Shown here in pieces: positions 7,812-17,060 of a stretch of 64,000 nt of DNA (its first letter is position 1; every line of letters starts with the position of its first letter). The position numbers were made by a program, and so were the translations under genes. The notes beneath the pieces are model-generated. The model saw nothing but the letters and a program-made list of their open reading frames with translations. It was not told where the DNA came from and did no database searches. This DNA is from Calditrichia bacterium (GTDB lineage: Bacteria; Calditrichota; Calditrichia; RBG-13-44-9; J075): positions 18,514 to 82,513 of the forward strand of contig JANQRS010000037.1 of the NCBI GenBank assembly GCA_028284445.1, read 5' to 3'.

Positions 7812-8714
7812 ATGCGATTAGGAATAGATTTTGGCGGGACAAATCTGAAAACCGGTCTCTATAATGAAGATGGCAGTCTTGTAGATTTTCAGCAAACGGC
7901 ACTGGCGCAATTCCTCGATAGTCGTGACATGTTGGGGGAACTGGTGGACTATGCTCGCGAGCGTTGCCGGGGCCATACTATTACACATGCCGGCATCGCG
8001 ATTAAGGGACTGGTCAATACTCATACGGGCGTCCTGGAAGATGATATTGGTGAAGGTGCTGCGCTCGCCGGGAAGAATCTTCGGAAAGCATTCGGGGAAG
8101 GATTGGGTGTGCCATTTGCTGTTGATAATGATGCACGTGGTTACGCGCTCGGCGAATACAAATTTGGTGCGGGACGCGGCACAAAAGTTATGGCCTGCCT
8201 GACGCTCGGCACCGGCGTTGGCGGCGCTTTGATCTATCATGGCAAACCATTTGAAGGAGCAAATATCCTCGGCGGCATCGTTGGCGGCCACCTGACAATT
8301 GATCGAAACGGCATTGAATGTCCCTGCGGAAATCGCGGCTGTCTCGAGCAGTATTGCTCTGCCACAGCATTTACCAAACGAGTGCGCGATGCGCATCCTG
8401 AACTGAAAGATGTCGTGGCACCGCTACCTGCTTTTTTTAATGACTTGAGCCAGCCGGGGCGACAGGAAACGCTCGATGCCTTTTTGGATGATCTCGCCGC
8501 TGGCGTCGTTAATGCGGTTAATGCCTACGGGCCCGACATGGTTGTGATTGGTGGTGGCGTTATGGCCAGCAGCGACAAAATATTACCTGGATTGACGGAG
8601 CGCGTTCATCGCCGGGCCTGGACATTTCCCCGGGGGAACGTCCGGATTGCCGCTGCTGAATTGGGCAGTCAGTCGGCAACCCTCGGCGCAGCATTCCACC
8701 CTGATCATGATTAG
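7812..8714 (+). CDS. ROK-family sugar kinase
   Basis: The 300-residue protein starts with the phosphate-1 motif LGIDFGGTNLKTGLY and has the internal motif TLGTGVGGALI. The ROK zinc signature is ECPCGNRGCLEQYCS, preceded by GGHLTID. The second ATP motif is MVVIGGGVM. ROK kinases phosphorylate glucose, N-acetylglucosamine, N-acetylmannosamine or related sugars; the substrate cannot be read here. ATG 7812 begins exactly at the conserved motif; the TTG at 7791 would add an unneeded extension. It is followed 11 nt later by a sugar nucleotidyltransferase and then a Na+/solute symporter, suggesting a small sugar uptake and activation unit. Confidence 0.94.
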   Translation: MRLGIDFGGTNLKTGLYNEDGSLVDFQQTALAQFLDSRDMLGELVDYARERCRGHTITHAGIAIKGLVNTHTGVLEDDIGEGAALAGKNLRKAFGEGLGVPFAVDNDARGYALGEYKFGAGRGTKVMACLTLGTGVGGALIYHGKPFEGANILGGIVGGHLTIDRNGIECPCGNRGCLEQYCSATAFTKRVRDAHPELKDVVAPLPAFFNDLSQPGRQETLDAFLDDLAAGVVNAVNAYGPDMVVIGGGVMASSDKILPGLTERVHRRAWTFPRGNVRIAAAELGSQSATLGAAFHPDHD

Positions 8715-8725
8715 AGCTTAACCAT

Positions 8726-9592
8726 ATGAAGCATGATACACTCGTTATTCTTGCCGGCGGCGTATCCAGTCGAATGAAGCGCTCGCAGGCGGAAGGCCTT
8801 GATCAGGAAACCGCCTTGCAGGCCAATGCAATCAGCAAGGGGTTGATTGCATTGGGTGATGACGGCAGACCATTGATCGACTTCCTGCTCTTAAATGCAG
8901 AACAAGCCGGATATCGCAAGGTGATCTTCGTGACAGGAAAGGATAACGCCGCTTTTCGTCAGCGCTATGGCTTGAGTGATGCTGACAATGTCTGGCGGAA
9001 AATACGGATTTCTTATGCCATTCAGCATATTCCGCCAGGGCGCGAAAAACCGTTGGGAACTGCAGACGCTGTTTTCCAGGCCTTGCAGCAATACCCGCCG
9101 CTTCGTACAGCAGCGTTCGCTGTTGGTAATTGCGATAATCTCTATTCTCAAGCAGCATTTCAGCTCTTACAGGAAACGGATCATCCAAATGCGATGATCA
9201 ACTATGATCGAGACGGCCTTGAATTCTCCGCTGAGAAAATAGCCCGCTTTGCAGTAACTGTTGTGGATGATGGGAATTGCGTGGTCAATTTTGTTGAGAA
9301 ACCGCCGGTGGATGATCTTGCGCGCTATCGCGATAGCGATGGAGTTTTGCGGGTTAGCATGAATATCTTTAAATTCTCCGGCGATATGTTTTACAAATAT
9401 CTTGAAGAATGTCCACTTAGCCCTGCCCGTCAGGAGAAAGAACTGGCAACCGCGATCATGAACATGATCTGCGATCATCCCGGTTCCCTGTTAGGCATTC
9501 CACATCGTGAACATGTGCCGGATCTGACGGAGAAAAGCGACATTGAAAAGATGCGACGGCATATAAAGGACAGAATGACAAATGTCAAATGA
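8726..9592 (+). CDS. Sugar-phosphate nucleotidyltransferase-like protein
   Basis: The 288-residue protein has the NTP_transferase fold: N-terminal LVILAGGVSSRMK, the PLGTADAVFQAL segment that contacts the base, VGNCDNLYS at the metal/product site, and VVNFVEKPP. It resembles glucose-1-phosphate uridylyl- or thymidylyltransferases, but the long loop after the AGG motif is unusual and substrate is unclear. It follows the ROK kinase by 11 nt. The last codons (MTNVK and stop) are written in the heptanucleotide repeat array at 9578-9605, so the C-terminus appears to have been rewritten by repeat expansion. Confidence 0.88.
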   Translation: MKHDTLVILAGGVSSRMKRSQAEGLDQETALQANAISKGLIALGDDGRPLIDFLLLNAEQAGYRKVIFVTGKDNAAFRQRYGLSDADNVWRKIRISYAIQHIPPGREKPLGTADAVFQALQQYPPLRTAAFAVGNCDNLYSQAAFQLLQETDHPNAMINYDRDGLEFSAEKIARFAVTVVDDGNCVVNFVEKPPVDDLARYRDSDGVLRVSMNIFKFSGDMFYKYLEECPLSPARQEKELATAIMNMICDHPGSLLGIPHREHVPDLTEKSDIEKMRRHIKDRMTNVK

Positions 9593-9605
9593 CAAATGGC
9601 AAATT
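9578..9605 (+). repeat. Heptanucleotide repeat (NCAAATG)4 overlapping a gene end
   Basis: Four consecutive 7-mers: ACAAATG, TCAAATG, ACAAATG, GCAAATT. The first two encode the C-terminus and stop of the nucleotidyltransferase gene. An inverted unit (CATTTGTCAC) follows near 9610. The same 7-mer type recurs around 11533-11563 and 11658-11685. Confidence 0.8.
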
Positions 9606-9744
9606 TCAGCATTTGTCACTAGAGATTCTCTGTTCCCGTGGTTGCGACGCTTTAGCGCTACTCGATATTCTTTGGTTTAAGGAAAATCTATTAACTCTAG
9701 TTCACTTTATTAACTTTAGGTCACTTTACGATTCGGGAGCCCCC

Positions 9745-11523
9745 ATGGTACTATCAGGCATTGATTGGTTTGTTATCATTGCATTTTTCGCGCTCACACT
9801 TGCTATCGGATTATGGGTTGCCAAGCGTGCAGGTTCAAGCTCGTCGGAATTTTTTCTTTCCGGCAGAAATATGCCCTGGTGGCTGCTAGGTGTATCGATG
9901 GTTGCAACCACGTTTTCGGCAGATACCCCGAATTTGGTGACCGATATTGTTCGCCAAAACGGCGTGGCAGGAAACTGGGTATGGTGGGCTTTCCTCTTAA
10001 CCGGAATGCTGACGGTTTTCGTTTACGCCAAACTTTGGCGGCGCTCCGGTGCATTGACAGATCTTGAGTTTTATGAAATGCGCTATAGCGGCAAAGAAGC
10101 TGCCTTCCTACGTGGGTTCCGTGCTGTTTATCTCGGTTTCTTTTTTAACGTGATGATTATGGCCACTGTCTGCCTGGCAATGATCAAAATTGCCAGCGTC
10201 ATGCTTGGCTGGTCTGCCATGCAGACCATGCTCATCGGTTCGGTTGTAACCGTTATCTATAGTGCGCTTGGCGGTCTGCGCGGTGTCATCATTACCGACT
10301 TCTTTCAATTTATTATTGCGATGATTGGCGCCATTGGCGCGGCATATGTGGCCTTGAACTTGCCGCAAGTGGGCGGCCTTGATTCACTTTTGGCGCATCC
10401 CAATCTGAGCGGGAAACTAAATCTGTTGCCTGATTTTTCCAATAACGAAGCCGTGTTTACCTTGCTGATTTTGCCGCTGGCAATCCAATGGTGGAGCGTG
10501 TGGTATCCGGGGGCGGAGCCCGGCGGCGGAGGCTATGTGGCGCAGCGAATGCTGGCCGCTAAATCGGAATCACATTCGATGGCGGCGACGCTCTTTTTCA
10601 ATGGCGCACATTATGCTCTTCGTCCCTGGCCGTGGATACTGGTTGCTCTGGCCTCGCTGGTGGTCTTCCCGGACCTCGAATCGTTGCGTGCGGCCTTCCC
10701 GCAAATTGATCCCGCGATCGTCAAACACGACCTTGCTTATCCGGCGATGCTAACGTTCTTGCCGGCCGGCTTGTTAGGCATTGTGATTGCCTCTTTGATT
10801 GCTGCATTTATGTCTACCATTTCCACTCACTTGAACTGGGGCGCATCTTACCTGGTTCATGATTTCTGGGCGCGGTTCATCAATCCGGACGTAGGGGAGA
10901 AGCAACGTGTGCAAATCGGTCGTTTATTTACCGTGTTGCTAATGATGGCCGCTGCGGTGGTTGCATTGCTCTTAAGCAATGCTCTTGGCGCCTTCAACAT
11001 CCTGCTGCAAATTGGTGCGGGTACCGGCCTGCTTTTTATTCTACGCTGGTTTTGGTGGCGAATCAATGCCTACAGCGAACTTACAGCGATGGTCGTTTCT
11101 TTTGCTGTTGCCCTCTATTTTGCTTTTGTCAGCCCGGATGTGGCCAGCCATATTCAGTTGATCAGCGGTGTGGCCATTACCACAATTGCCTGGGTAGCGG
11201 TCACATTCCTGACCCGTCCAACCGATAGCGAAACGCTTCGTTCGTTTTATAAGCTGGTGAAGCCCGGAGGTCCGGGCTGGCGCAGCGTCCTCGACGATGC
11301 CGCGAATGACGGCGTCAAATTGGATGATGGTCAACAGGCATGGGATGTGCCAATTGGCCTACTGGCAATGCTCTTTGGGTGTTTGGCTGTTTATAGCGCC
11401 CTATTTGCAACCGGATATTTCCTCTATGGGCAAACCGGCTCGGCGGTCTTTCTTGCCGCTCTCGCCATCGGTGCTGCGGCAACCGTGAAAAACCTTTGGG
11501 GACGGATGCAGGTGACGAGCTGA
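9745..11523 (+). CDS. Sodium:solute symporter (SSS family)
   Basis: The 592-residue protein has about 14-15 membrane segments. Family features are the N-terminal LSGIDWFVIIAFFALTLAIG, EFFLSGRNMPWW, MVATTFSADTPN, and the segment IAAFMSTISTHLNWGASYLVHDFW, which carries the Na+-site helix with adjacent Ser/Thr. GGGAG at 9735-9739 fixes the ATG at 9745. A longer open frame to 9589 has no membrane signal and passes through repeat DNA, so it is rejected. It belongs to the vSGLT-like branch, taking up a sugar or other organic solute with Na+. The ROK kinase and nucleotidyltransferase upstream suggest a sugar substrate (inference). Confidence 0.95.
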   Translation: MVLSGIDWFVIIAFFALTLAIGLWVAKRAGSSSSEFFLSGRNMPWWLLGVSMVATTFSADTPNLVTDIVRQNGVAGNWVWWAFLLTGMLTVFVYAKLWRRSGALTDLEFYEMRYSGKEAAFLRGFRAVYLGFFFNVMIMATVCLAMIKIASVMLGWSAMQTMLIGSVVTVIYSALGGLRGVIITDFFQFIIAMIGAIGAAYVALNLPQVGGLDSLLAHPNLSGKLNLLPDFSNNEAVFTLLILPLAIQWWSVWYPGAEPGGGGYVAQRMLAAKSESHSMAATLFFNGAHYALRPWPWILVALASLVVFPDLESLRAAFPQIDPAIVKHDLAYPAMLTFLPAGLLGIVIASLIAAFMSTISTHLNWGASYLVHDFWARFINPDVGEKQRVQIGRLFTVLLMMAAAVVALLLSNALGAFNILLQIGAGTGLLFILRWFWWRINAYSELTAMVVSFAVALYFAFVSPDVASHIQLISGVAITTIAWVAVTFLTRPTDSETLRSFYKLVKPGGPGWRSVLDDAANDGVKLDDGQQAWDVPIGLLAMLFGCLAVYSALFATGYFLYGQTGSAVFLAALAIGAAATVKNLWGRMQVTS

Positions 11524-11580
11524 TGAATGACCAACAAAATGACAAATGTCTAATAACAAATGTCATTGGTCATTTCCCAT

Positions 11581-11668
11581 CTCCCCCGGGTAGAAAAACA
11601 AACCCGGGGCTGTCCTAAATCATCCCGCAAGCGGGATTCTCAGGGTGAAACGAAAATATTTGTCATTT
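11581..11668 (+). repeat. Two-hairpin dispersed element, copy 1
   Basis: Hairpin 1 is CCCCGGG-(12 nt loop TAGAAAAACAAA)-CCCGGGG and hairpin 2 is ATCCCGC-AA-GCGGGAT. A second copy at 33876-33963 is nearly identical, and in hairpin 1 a G-C pair is replaced there by A-T (CCCCAGG/CCTGGGG), keeping pairing. It is flanked by CAAATG-type heptamers on both sides. It may be a miniature mobile element or an RNA. Confidence 0.75.
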
Positions 11669-11685
11669 GTCATTCGACATTTATC
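11658..11685 (+). repeat. Heptanucleotide repeat (ATTTGTC)4
   Basis: Units ATTTGTC, ATTTGTC, ATTCGAC, ATTTATC. This is the reverse orientation of the CAAATG heptamers at 9578, and it abuts the two-hairpin element. Confidence 0.7.
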
Positions 11686-11801
11686 ATTGCATTCAATGCT
11701 TCAATGCTCTTCCCATTCACCTTTCCTCTCTTTGTGACATAAACAGATATCCATAACCAAAGACTATCTGTTAAACCCAAACTGTGTAGGGGATTGATCA
11801 C

Positions 11802-14348
11802 ATGAGAGAGAGACTATCAGGACGATACCAAACCTTGCTGCTCTTGCTGCTTTTTGCACTCAGCGCTTTTGCTCAGGAAGAGAACAAGACCGAACTCACC
11901 TTGCCCTGGAGTGAATTCAAAAAAATTATCAACATTGATGATGACCAAATCGCCATGTCGATGGCGTCTTACCACAAGCTGCTGAAGCAAAGCGGGCAGC
12001 TACCGGCAAATACCGCTGTTGGTAGTGGCGGCAATGTGGTTCTCACCCGCTCCGAGTTTCAGAAACTCGTCAATCAAATGAAGCAACCGGGTACAGCAAC
12101 AGGTTCAGCACCATTCAAATACCTGGTAACCAAAGCGGTCTATAGCGGTAGTATGCAATCAAGCAATACCCGCTTTACCGGCACGTTCAATGTGCACGTG
12201 CTGGAAAAAAACGGCTACCTCAAAGTGCCGCTGTTGGCACAGCATATCGCCTTGGAGGATATTCGCCTGAATGGCAAGCCGGCATTGGTTGTCAGTGAAG
12301 GCGGGTATCATCAGGTGGTCATCGAGGGTGCCGGTGAGCATCAGGTGACAGTGCGCTTTTCAGTAAAGTCTGCTATTGAACGCGGACCGCATAAGCTTGA
12401 TCTGAATGTACAGCGAACACCAATTACCTTACTGACCCTCGATATTCCGTTGACTGACATTGATGTCGAAATTCCGCAGTCACAGCAGCTAAGCACTGCA
12501 AAGGTCAGCAACAAAACACAGGTATCAGCGGTGATCGCGCCGGGAAATCACATCAGCGTGCGCTGGCGCAAAAAAGTGGAAGCGGCAGAAAAAGTGCCGG
12601 CGAAGCTTTATGCTGATATCTACAACCTCATTTCTATTGAAGATGATGTGCTTCAGGTTCGGTCTGCGGTGAATTACAAGATTTTGCATAGTGAAGTCGA
12701 TGCCGTGAGAATTGCCTTGCCCGCCGGTATAAACATCCTTTCTGTGACAGGTGAAGCGGTCGGGGAGTGGCATGAGGCAGACATTGATGGACAGCGTATT
12801 CTGGTGGTGCCATTTACCTATAGCAAGATGGGCAATGTAAGGCTGGAAATCAAAACCGAAACCGCCCTGAGTGAAAACGGTTTGTCCAATGCTTTTCTTG
12901 GTATACGCGCCGTAGATATTGTACGGGAAACGGGGTTCATCGGCATTGAATTGAATACCAGCGCCGAGGTGTTGGTTGCCGAAAGTGACGGTTTGGAAGC
13001 GGTGCCTCCGCAGAAGTTGCCATCCGGTTTGATCAACATGTCCGCCAAACCACTGATGATGGGTTTCAAATACCTCAAACACCCTTACAATCTGCTGCTT
13101 GATATCAAAAAGCATGAAAAGATTGCTGTACCAATAGCAACTGTTCACTCTGCCAATGCCGTTACGCTATTTACGGAAGATGGCAAAATTGTTCATCGTT
13201 TGTCATATCAAATCCGTAACAGCGCCAAACAGTTTTTGCAGGTACAATTGCCGGAGGGAGCGGATGTTTGGAGCGTCTTTGTTGACAACAAGCCTGTTGA
13301 ATCATCTATCAATGGAAATGAGCAATTGCTGGTGCCGCTGATTCGTTCGCGTTCCAGCAACAATCAGCTGGCGACGTTTCCTGTCGAGGTGATTTATGCT
13401 GAGGCGGAAACCGGTTTTAGTTGGCTGGGAAGACGCAATGCAGAACTACCGACAATTGATCTGCTGGTGAGTCAGATGCTCTGGTCTGTCTACTTGCCAA
13501 ATGATTATTCCTATATGTATTTCAATAGCACATTAGAAAAAGAAGAAATTATTCGCGGTATCAATCTTTTTGGCGCGGAACAGCGTCGCTATGATGCAAA
13601 AGAAATGAAGAAAATTACCGGAGGCGATAATTCGTTGCTTGGATATTTTTCTGATGTGGCTGAAAGTCCACAAGTGGCCAGCCGTCAAGCTGAAGCAGAA
13701 CAAGCCCTGGAAAAAGCCTATAAAGGTAGCGGCCATCGCAGCCAGTTCCGCAATCTGGAAATGGATGATGCACGAATGAATGCCCAAATTGCTAATGAGC
13801 TGCAGTTTAGCGGGGCATTGGATCAACTCGCGGCAAACGAGCCACAGGCGACAAAACCACAGAACGGCGGCCATTTGCCGGTAATGATCCGCGTGCCGAC
13901 CAGCGGCCAGGTCTATCGCTTTGCACGTACAATCATTCGCAGCGATGATGCATTGTCAATGGAAGTGCACTACGCGCAATTTGGTCTTCTGGAAGTGCTT
14001 CGTTGGATCGCCTATGTGCTGCTGGCGCTCCTTGTTTGGCGCAATCGCAATCGTCTGAAGTTACTGTGGCGCAAGGTAACTGACTTTGCTTCTATTTTGG
14101 TGAGTTGGTGGAAGGCAAATGGCGAAACTATATTCCGCATGAGTAAATCACCCATGACGATCGTCGTGGTTCTTGGACTGTTGCTGATCAGCTGGCCGTA
14201 TTCGGAATTCCTGACACTGGCGCTGCTTTTTGCTCTGTGGGTGCTTGTTCTGCAGCGGATTATTGAAAGCCGTCGGGCCAAGCGGGAAAAGATGCCCAAT
14301 ACACCACCGGCTGCAGCCGCTGAAGGTGATATCGTAATCGAGGAATAA
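11802..14348 (+). CDS. Large exported membrane-anchored protein of unknown function
   Basis: The 848-residue protein has an N-terminal signal peptide (TLLLLLLFALSAFAQ), a long beta-rich extracytoplasmic region of about 680 residues, and two or three membrane segments near the C-terminus (LEVLRWIAYVLLALLVW; MTIVVVLGLLLISWPY; FLTLALLFALWVLVL). A short basic and acidic cytoplasmic tail follows. A coiled-coil-like segment rich in Gln/Glu lies near residues 625-690. I recognise no catalytic motif. Large envelope proteins of this plan occur in several environmental phyla without assigned function. It stands alone, and a palindrome between it and convergent tatD probably ends both transcripts. Confidence 0.85.
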   Translation: MRERLSGRYQTLLLLLLFALSAFAQEENKTELTLPWSEFKKIINIDDDQIAMSMASYHKLLKQSGQLPANTAVGSGGNVVLTRSEFQKLVNQMKQPGTATGSAPFKYLVTKAVYSGSMQSSNTRFTGTFNVHVLEKNGYLKVPLLAQHIALEDIRLNGKPALVVSEGGYHQVVIEGAGEHQVTVRFSVKSAIERGPHKLDLNVQRTPITLLTLDIPLTDIDVEIPQSQQLSTAKVSNKTQVSAVIAPGNHISVRWRKKVEAAEKVPAKLYADIYNLISIEDDVLQVRSAVNYKILHSEVDAVRIALPAGINILSVTGEAVGEWHEADIDGQRILVVPFTYSKMGNVRLEIKTETALSENGLSNAFLGIRAVDIVRETGFIGIELNTSAEVLVAESDGLEAVPPQKLPSGLINMSAKPLMMGFKYLKHPYNLLLDIKKHEKIAVPIATVHSANAVTLFTEDGKIVHRLSYQIRNSAKQFLQVQLPEGADVWSVFVDNKPVESSINGNEQLLVPLIRSRSSNNQLATFPVEVIYAEAETGFSWLGRRNAELPTIDLLVSQMLWSVYLPNDYSYMYFNSTLEKEEIIRGINLFGAEQRRYDAKEMKKITGGDNSLLGYFSDVAESPQVASRQAEAEQALEKAYKGSGHRSQFRNLEMDDARMNAQIANELQFSGALDQLAANEPQATKPQNGGHLPVMIRVPTSGQVYRFARTIIRSDDALSMEVHYAQFGLLEVLRWIAYVLLALLVWRNRNRLKLLWRKVTDFASILVSWWKANGETIFRMSKSPMTIVVVLGLLLISWPYSEFLTLALLFALWVLVLQRIIESRRAKREKMPNTPPAAAAEGDIVIEE

Positions 14349-14356
14349 GATGTTTT

Positions 14357-14402
14357 ACATCCCCCCTTTATCCTCCTTCGAAGGGGGATAAAGGGGGATG
14401 TC
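14357..14402. repeat. Intergenic palindrome between convergent genes
   Basis: Long inverted repeat ACATCCCCCCTTTATC ... GATAAAGGGGGATGT with an inner CCTTCGAAGG. It lies exactly between the unknown exported protein gene and tatD and may be a bidirectional terminator. Confidence 0.8.
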
Positions 14403-14406
14403 TCTA

Positions 14407-15195
14407 CTAAATCCCGAAAAACGCTCGGGCGGTTTTTGTGGTTGCTTCGGCAACTTCCTTTTCTGTTTTACCAAGGCTTTCGGCAACCACCTTTAGAATA
14501 TGAGGTAAATACGTTGGTTCGTTACGACGATCTGCCGGTCGCGGCTTCAGATCCCGCGGTAACAGGAAGGGCGCATCTGTTTCAAGCATCAATCGTTCCA
14601 GTGGCATCCTTGGCAGCAATTCGCGAAGATGCAATCCGCGCCGTTCATCGCAAATCCAGCCGGTAATCCCGATGTGCATGTCCATCACCAGATATTGATC
14701 CAGCTCCTCTGCGGTCCCCGTGAAGCAATGAACGACAGCTTTTTCAAATTGGGAGCGGTATCCAGAAACAATATCGACGAATGCCTCATGGGCGTCCCTT
14801 TCATGGAGGAAAAGGGGCATATTTAATTCACAAGCGAGCTCAATCTGCTGGCGAAAACAAGTTGCCTGGGCCTGGCGCGGTGAAAAATTACGGTTGAAAT
14901 CCAGGCCGCATTCGCCAATAGCAACAACTTCAGGATGCTGAGCAAGGTCGCGCAATTTGGACATGGTTCGCGCCGTTGCATGTTTGGCATCGTGTGGATG
15001 AACGCCGGCCGTTGAATAAAGTCGGCCAGGATGCTGGAGCGCCAGCTTCCTGGCAGCGGTGCTGGCCCGTTCGCTGGTGCCGGTTAGAATCATGGCGCTG
15101 ACGCCTGCATCCGCCGCTCGCTGGATGACCGCATCTCTATCCTTGTCAAACGAGCGATGTGTCAGGTTCACGCCAATATCGATAATCTCATTCAC
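14407..15195 (-). CDS. tatD: TatD-type metal-dependent deoxyribonuclease
   Basis: The 262-residue protein is a TIM-barrel hydrolase. It matches the Escherichia coli TatD subtype: it begins DIGVNLTHRSFDKDRD, so it lacks the N-terminal HxH of most TatD paralogues, and contains STAGVHPHD, IGECGLDFNRNFS, FLHERDAH, VHCFTG, GITGWICDERRG and LETDAPFLLPRDL. TatD has 3'-5' exonuclease activity on DNA and RNA and a role in DNA repair; it is not needed for Tat export. It is the last gene of a three-gene minus-strand operon; its start overlaps the GNAT stop by 4 nt (15192-15195). Confidence 0.95.
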   Translation of the reverse strand: MNEIIDIGVNLTHRSFDKDRDAVIQRAADAGVSAMILTGTSERASTAARKLALQHPGRLYSTAGVHPHDAKHATARTMSKLRDLAQHPEVVAIGECGLDFNRNFSPRQAQATCFRQQIELACELNMPLFLHERDAHEAFVDIVSGYRSQFEKAVVHCFTGTAEELDQYLVMDMHIGITGWICDERRGLHLRELLPRMPLERLMLETDAPFLLPRDLKPRPADRRNEPTYLPHILKVVAESLGKTEKEVAEATTKTARAFFGI

Positions 15196-15662
15196 TGTAA
15201 TATATCCTTGTAAAATCCCGGCCAGGAATCCGGTATTTCAACTGCTCCTACCAGCCGCTCATAAAAATCCGTTGGTCCCGCAGCGCCAATGATTGCGTAC
15301 TGGTATCCCTTGCTGTGCATATCTCGCAAACAGGCCATCAGCAATGCCTTACCAATGCCTTTACCGCGCTGAGCTTCATCCACGCCGGTTGGCCCGAAGA
15401 CGCCCAGGGAGGTGGCATCATAACAGGCAAATCCCAGCATTTCGTTCTTGGTTTTGGCAATGTAGCAGCTAACCGGCCGGGTGTATAGGGCTGCTGTGGT
15501 TTCACTTGCCCAACCCTTATTGAACGTAGTCTTCACCCATTCGATGACCAAATGGTTTTCCGGTGAAATCGGTTTGCGGATCTCGATATCGTCGGATTTG
15601 AGCATGGAACGCAGTGGCGTTTCCAAATCGAGTTCATAAAGACGTACCAGCATGTCCGGCAT
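15192..15662 (-). CDS. GNAT-family N-acetyltransferase
   Basis: The 156-residue protein has the acetyl-CoA-binding motif A (GVDEAQRGKGIGKALLMACL) preceded by the beta strand GVFGPTGV, and a C-terminal DFYERLVGAV typical of the fold. The acceptor substrate is not readable. It overlaps the upstream YCF48-like gene by one base (TAATG) and the downstream tatD by four, so the three genes are translationally coupled. Confidence 0.92.
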   Translation of the reverse strand: MPDMLVRLYELDLETPLRSMLKSDDIEIRKPISPENHLVIEWVKTTFNKGWASETTAALYTRPVSCYIAKTKNEMLGFACYDATSLGVFGPTGVDEAQRGKGIGKALLMACLRDMHSKGYQYAIIGAAGPTDFYERLVGAVEIPDSWPGFYKDILQ

Positions 15663-16738
15663 TATTCACTCCGCCTGGTTTGAATGTTGAGTTTCGCGAC
15701 TCGTCCTTCTGATCCGGCTGCAAAAAGCGTATTGCTCGGCGCATGAATATCGGCTGTATGGAAACCGGTGTCGCTGAATGATTGCCAGCTATTGCCATTG
15801 TCCGTTGAGTAATCCGACCCGCTGGGTCCGGTGGTTATCAAATATTCTTTTCCGGCAATAGTCATGTAACCTATCCAGGAGCGAAAAGGCATGCGATCTG
15901 CTTGTTGAATCGGCTGCCAGGTGCGGCCACCATCGCTGGTGCGCATAAAATTGATGCCGGTTTTCTCAGCCTGTGCATAATCGCCGCCAACGGCAACCCC
16001 GTTTAGAGAATCTTTGAAAGCCAGGCCGAAAATACCGGTTGAGGGCTCACCGGCCATCATCGGTGTATCATGAACCGTCCAGTTGTTTCCGCGATCACCG
16101 GATCGGAATACACGAGCTGAACTACCACCGCTGCCGATCCAAACATGACTATCTCCCCAGGTGATCAGGCAGGTACCGCTGGCCGCGAAGGCATATTCAC
16201 CTTCTTTAGCGGCCGGCATTTGCGCATTATTGATTTCCGTCCATTGACGCCCGTCCAATGTGCGAAATAAGACAAATTTGCCATCAATCGGGTCACTGAA
16301 AACGACGCCCGTTTGCGCATCCCAGAATCCCATACTGCTGAAGAAGCCCTTTGGGTAAGGATTGACCAGTTGCAAGTCCCAGGTATCTCCTCCGTTGGTG
16401 CTCTTGTAAACCCGGGTATTTTCACCCTCTCCGGCAGCCATCAGATAAATAATGTTGTCAAACACGGCAATATCCCGAAAGTCGAGTGAATCTGCTCCAG
16501 GAACAACTGCCTTTTGCCATGACAAACCGTCATCGGTCGTTGAGACATATGTTCCGCCGGCACCGCTAATCCAGGCCGTCTTCGGACCATCAACAGCCGC
16601 ACCACGGATCGATGCATTTGTCCCGCTGTTTTGTACGGTCCAATCGAGTGTAACGGTATACGATGGCGGTGCCTCGCTGCAAGCGCTTAGGAATAGGATG
16701 AGGGTTGACAGAAAGGTCAGTTGTTGCAAGTAGTGCAT
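15662..16738 (-). CDS. YCF48/BNR-repeat lipoprotein
   Basis: The 358-residue protein starts with a lipoprotein signal (LSTLILFLSAC). The rest is a beta propeller built from BNR/YCF48-type blades with Asp-box-like turns (STTDDGLSWQKAV, STNGGDTWDL, SGDRGNNWTV, TSDGGRTWQPI, STDNGNSWQSF). Such proteins act as assembly factors (YCF48/HCF136) or as uncharacterised surface propellers; sialidase activity is not implied by the Asp boxes. It is first gene of the propeller-GNAT-tatD operon. Confidence 0.9.
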   Translation of the reverse strand: MHYLQQLTFLSTLILFLSACSEAPPSYTVTLDWTVQNSGTNASIRGAAVDGPKTAWISGAGGTYVSTTDDGLSWQKAVVPGADSLDFRDIAVFDNIIYLMAAGEGENTRVYKSTNGGDTWDLQLVNPYPKGFFSSMGFWDAQTGVVFSDPIDGKFVLFRTLDGRQWTEINNAQMPAAKEGEYAFAASGTCLITWGDSHVWIGSGGSSARVFRSGDRGNNWTVHDTPMMAGEPSTGIFGLAFKDSLNGVAVGGDYAQAEKTGINFMRTSDGGRTWQPIQQADRMPFRSWIGYMTIAGKEYLITTGPSGSDYSTDNGNSWQSFSDTGFHTADIHAPSNTLFAAGSEGRVAKLNIQTRRSE

Positions 16739-17060
16739 AATTCAGCCTTTGAGTATCATTCTTGAATTCGTTTAGTTGTATAATAGATGCCTTGTGTCGT
16801 TTCCCCCCTCTATCTCCGTCCGGGGGGAGATAGAGGGGGATCTTTTGCGAACTTCCATCTCTATCAAAAAACCGCCGGATATCAATATAACCATATGTTT
16901 TGAAAGGTCTATCACAGAGATTTCATATCTTCTTGTGTGGTGTGACTTCAAGGCGGCTTGCCGGTCTGAATAAATAGTTGAAATTAGACAAAAGGCTTTA
17001 TGATATACAAGAGGCTTTCTTGAAGGAAAGCGAACGACTTGTTTGAATGGAGGAGAAGAC
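16739..17060. other. Intergenic region between divergent genes (322 nt)
   Basis: Holds the palindrome at 16802-16841. A TTGAAA at 16978-16983 with TGATATACA at 17001-17009 could be part of a promoter for the BON-OmpA gene, but the spacing is poor. Nothing else is recognised. Confidence 0.5.
16802..16841. repeat. Intergenic palindrome, CTATCTCC subtype
   Basis: Inverted repeat TCCCCCCTCTATCTCC / GGAGATAGAGGGGGA around GTCCGGGG. The same arms occur at 42062-42109 and 43890-43930. Confidence 0.8.

Noticed and set aside
9589..9744. 52-residue N-terminal extension of the Na+/solute symporter
   Set aside because: It starts in the heptamer array, has no membrane segment, and a good RBS lies before ATG 9745.
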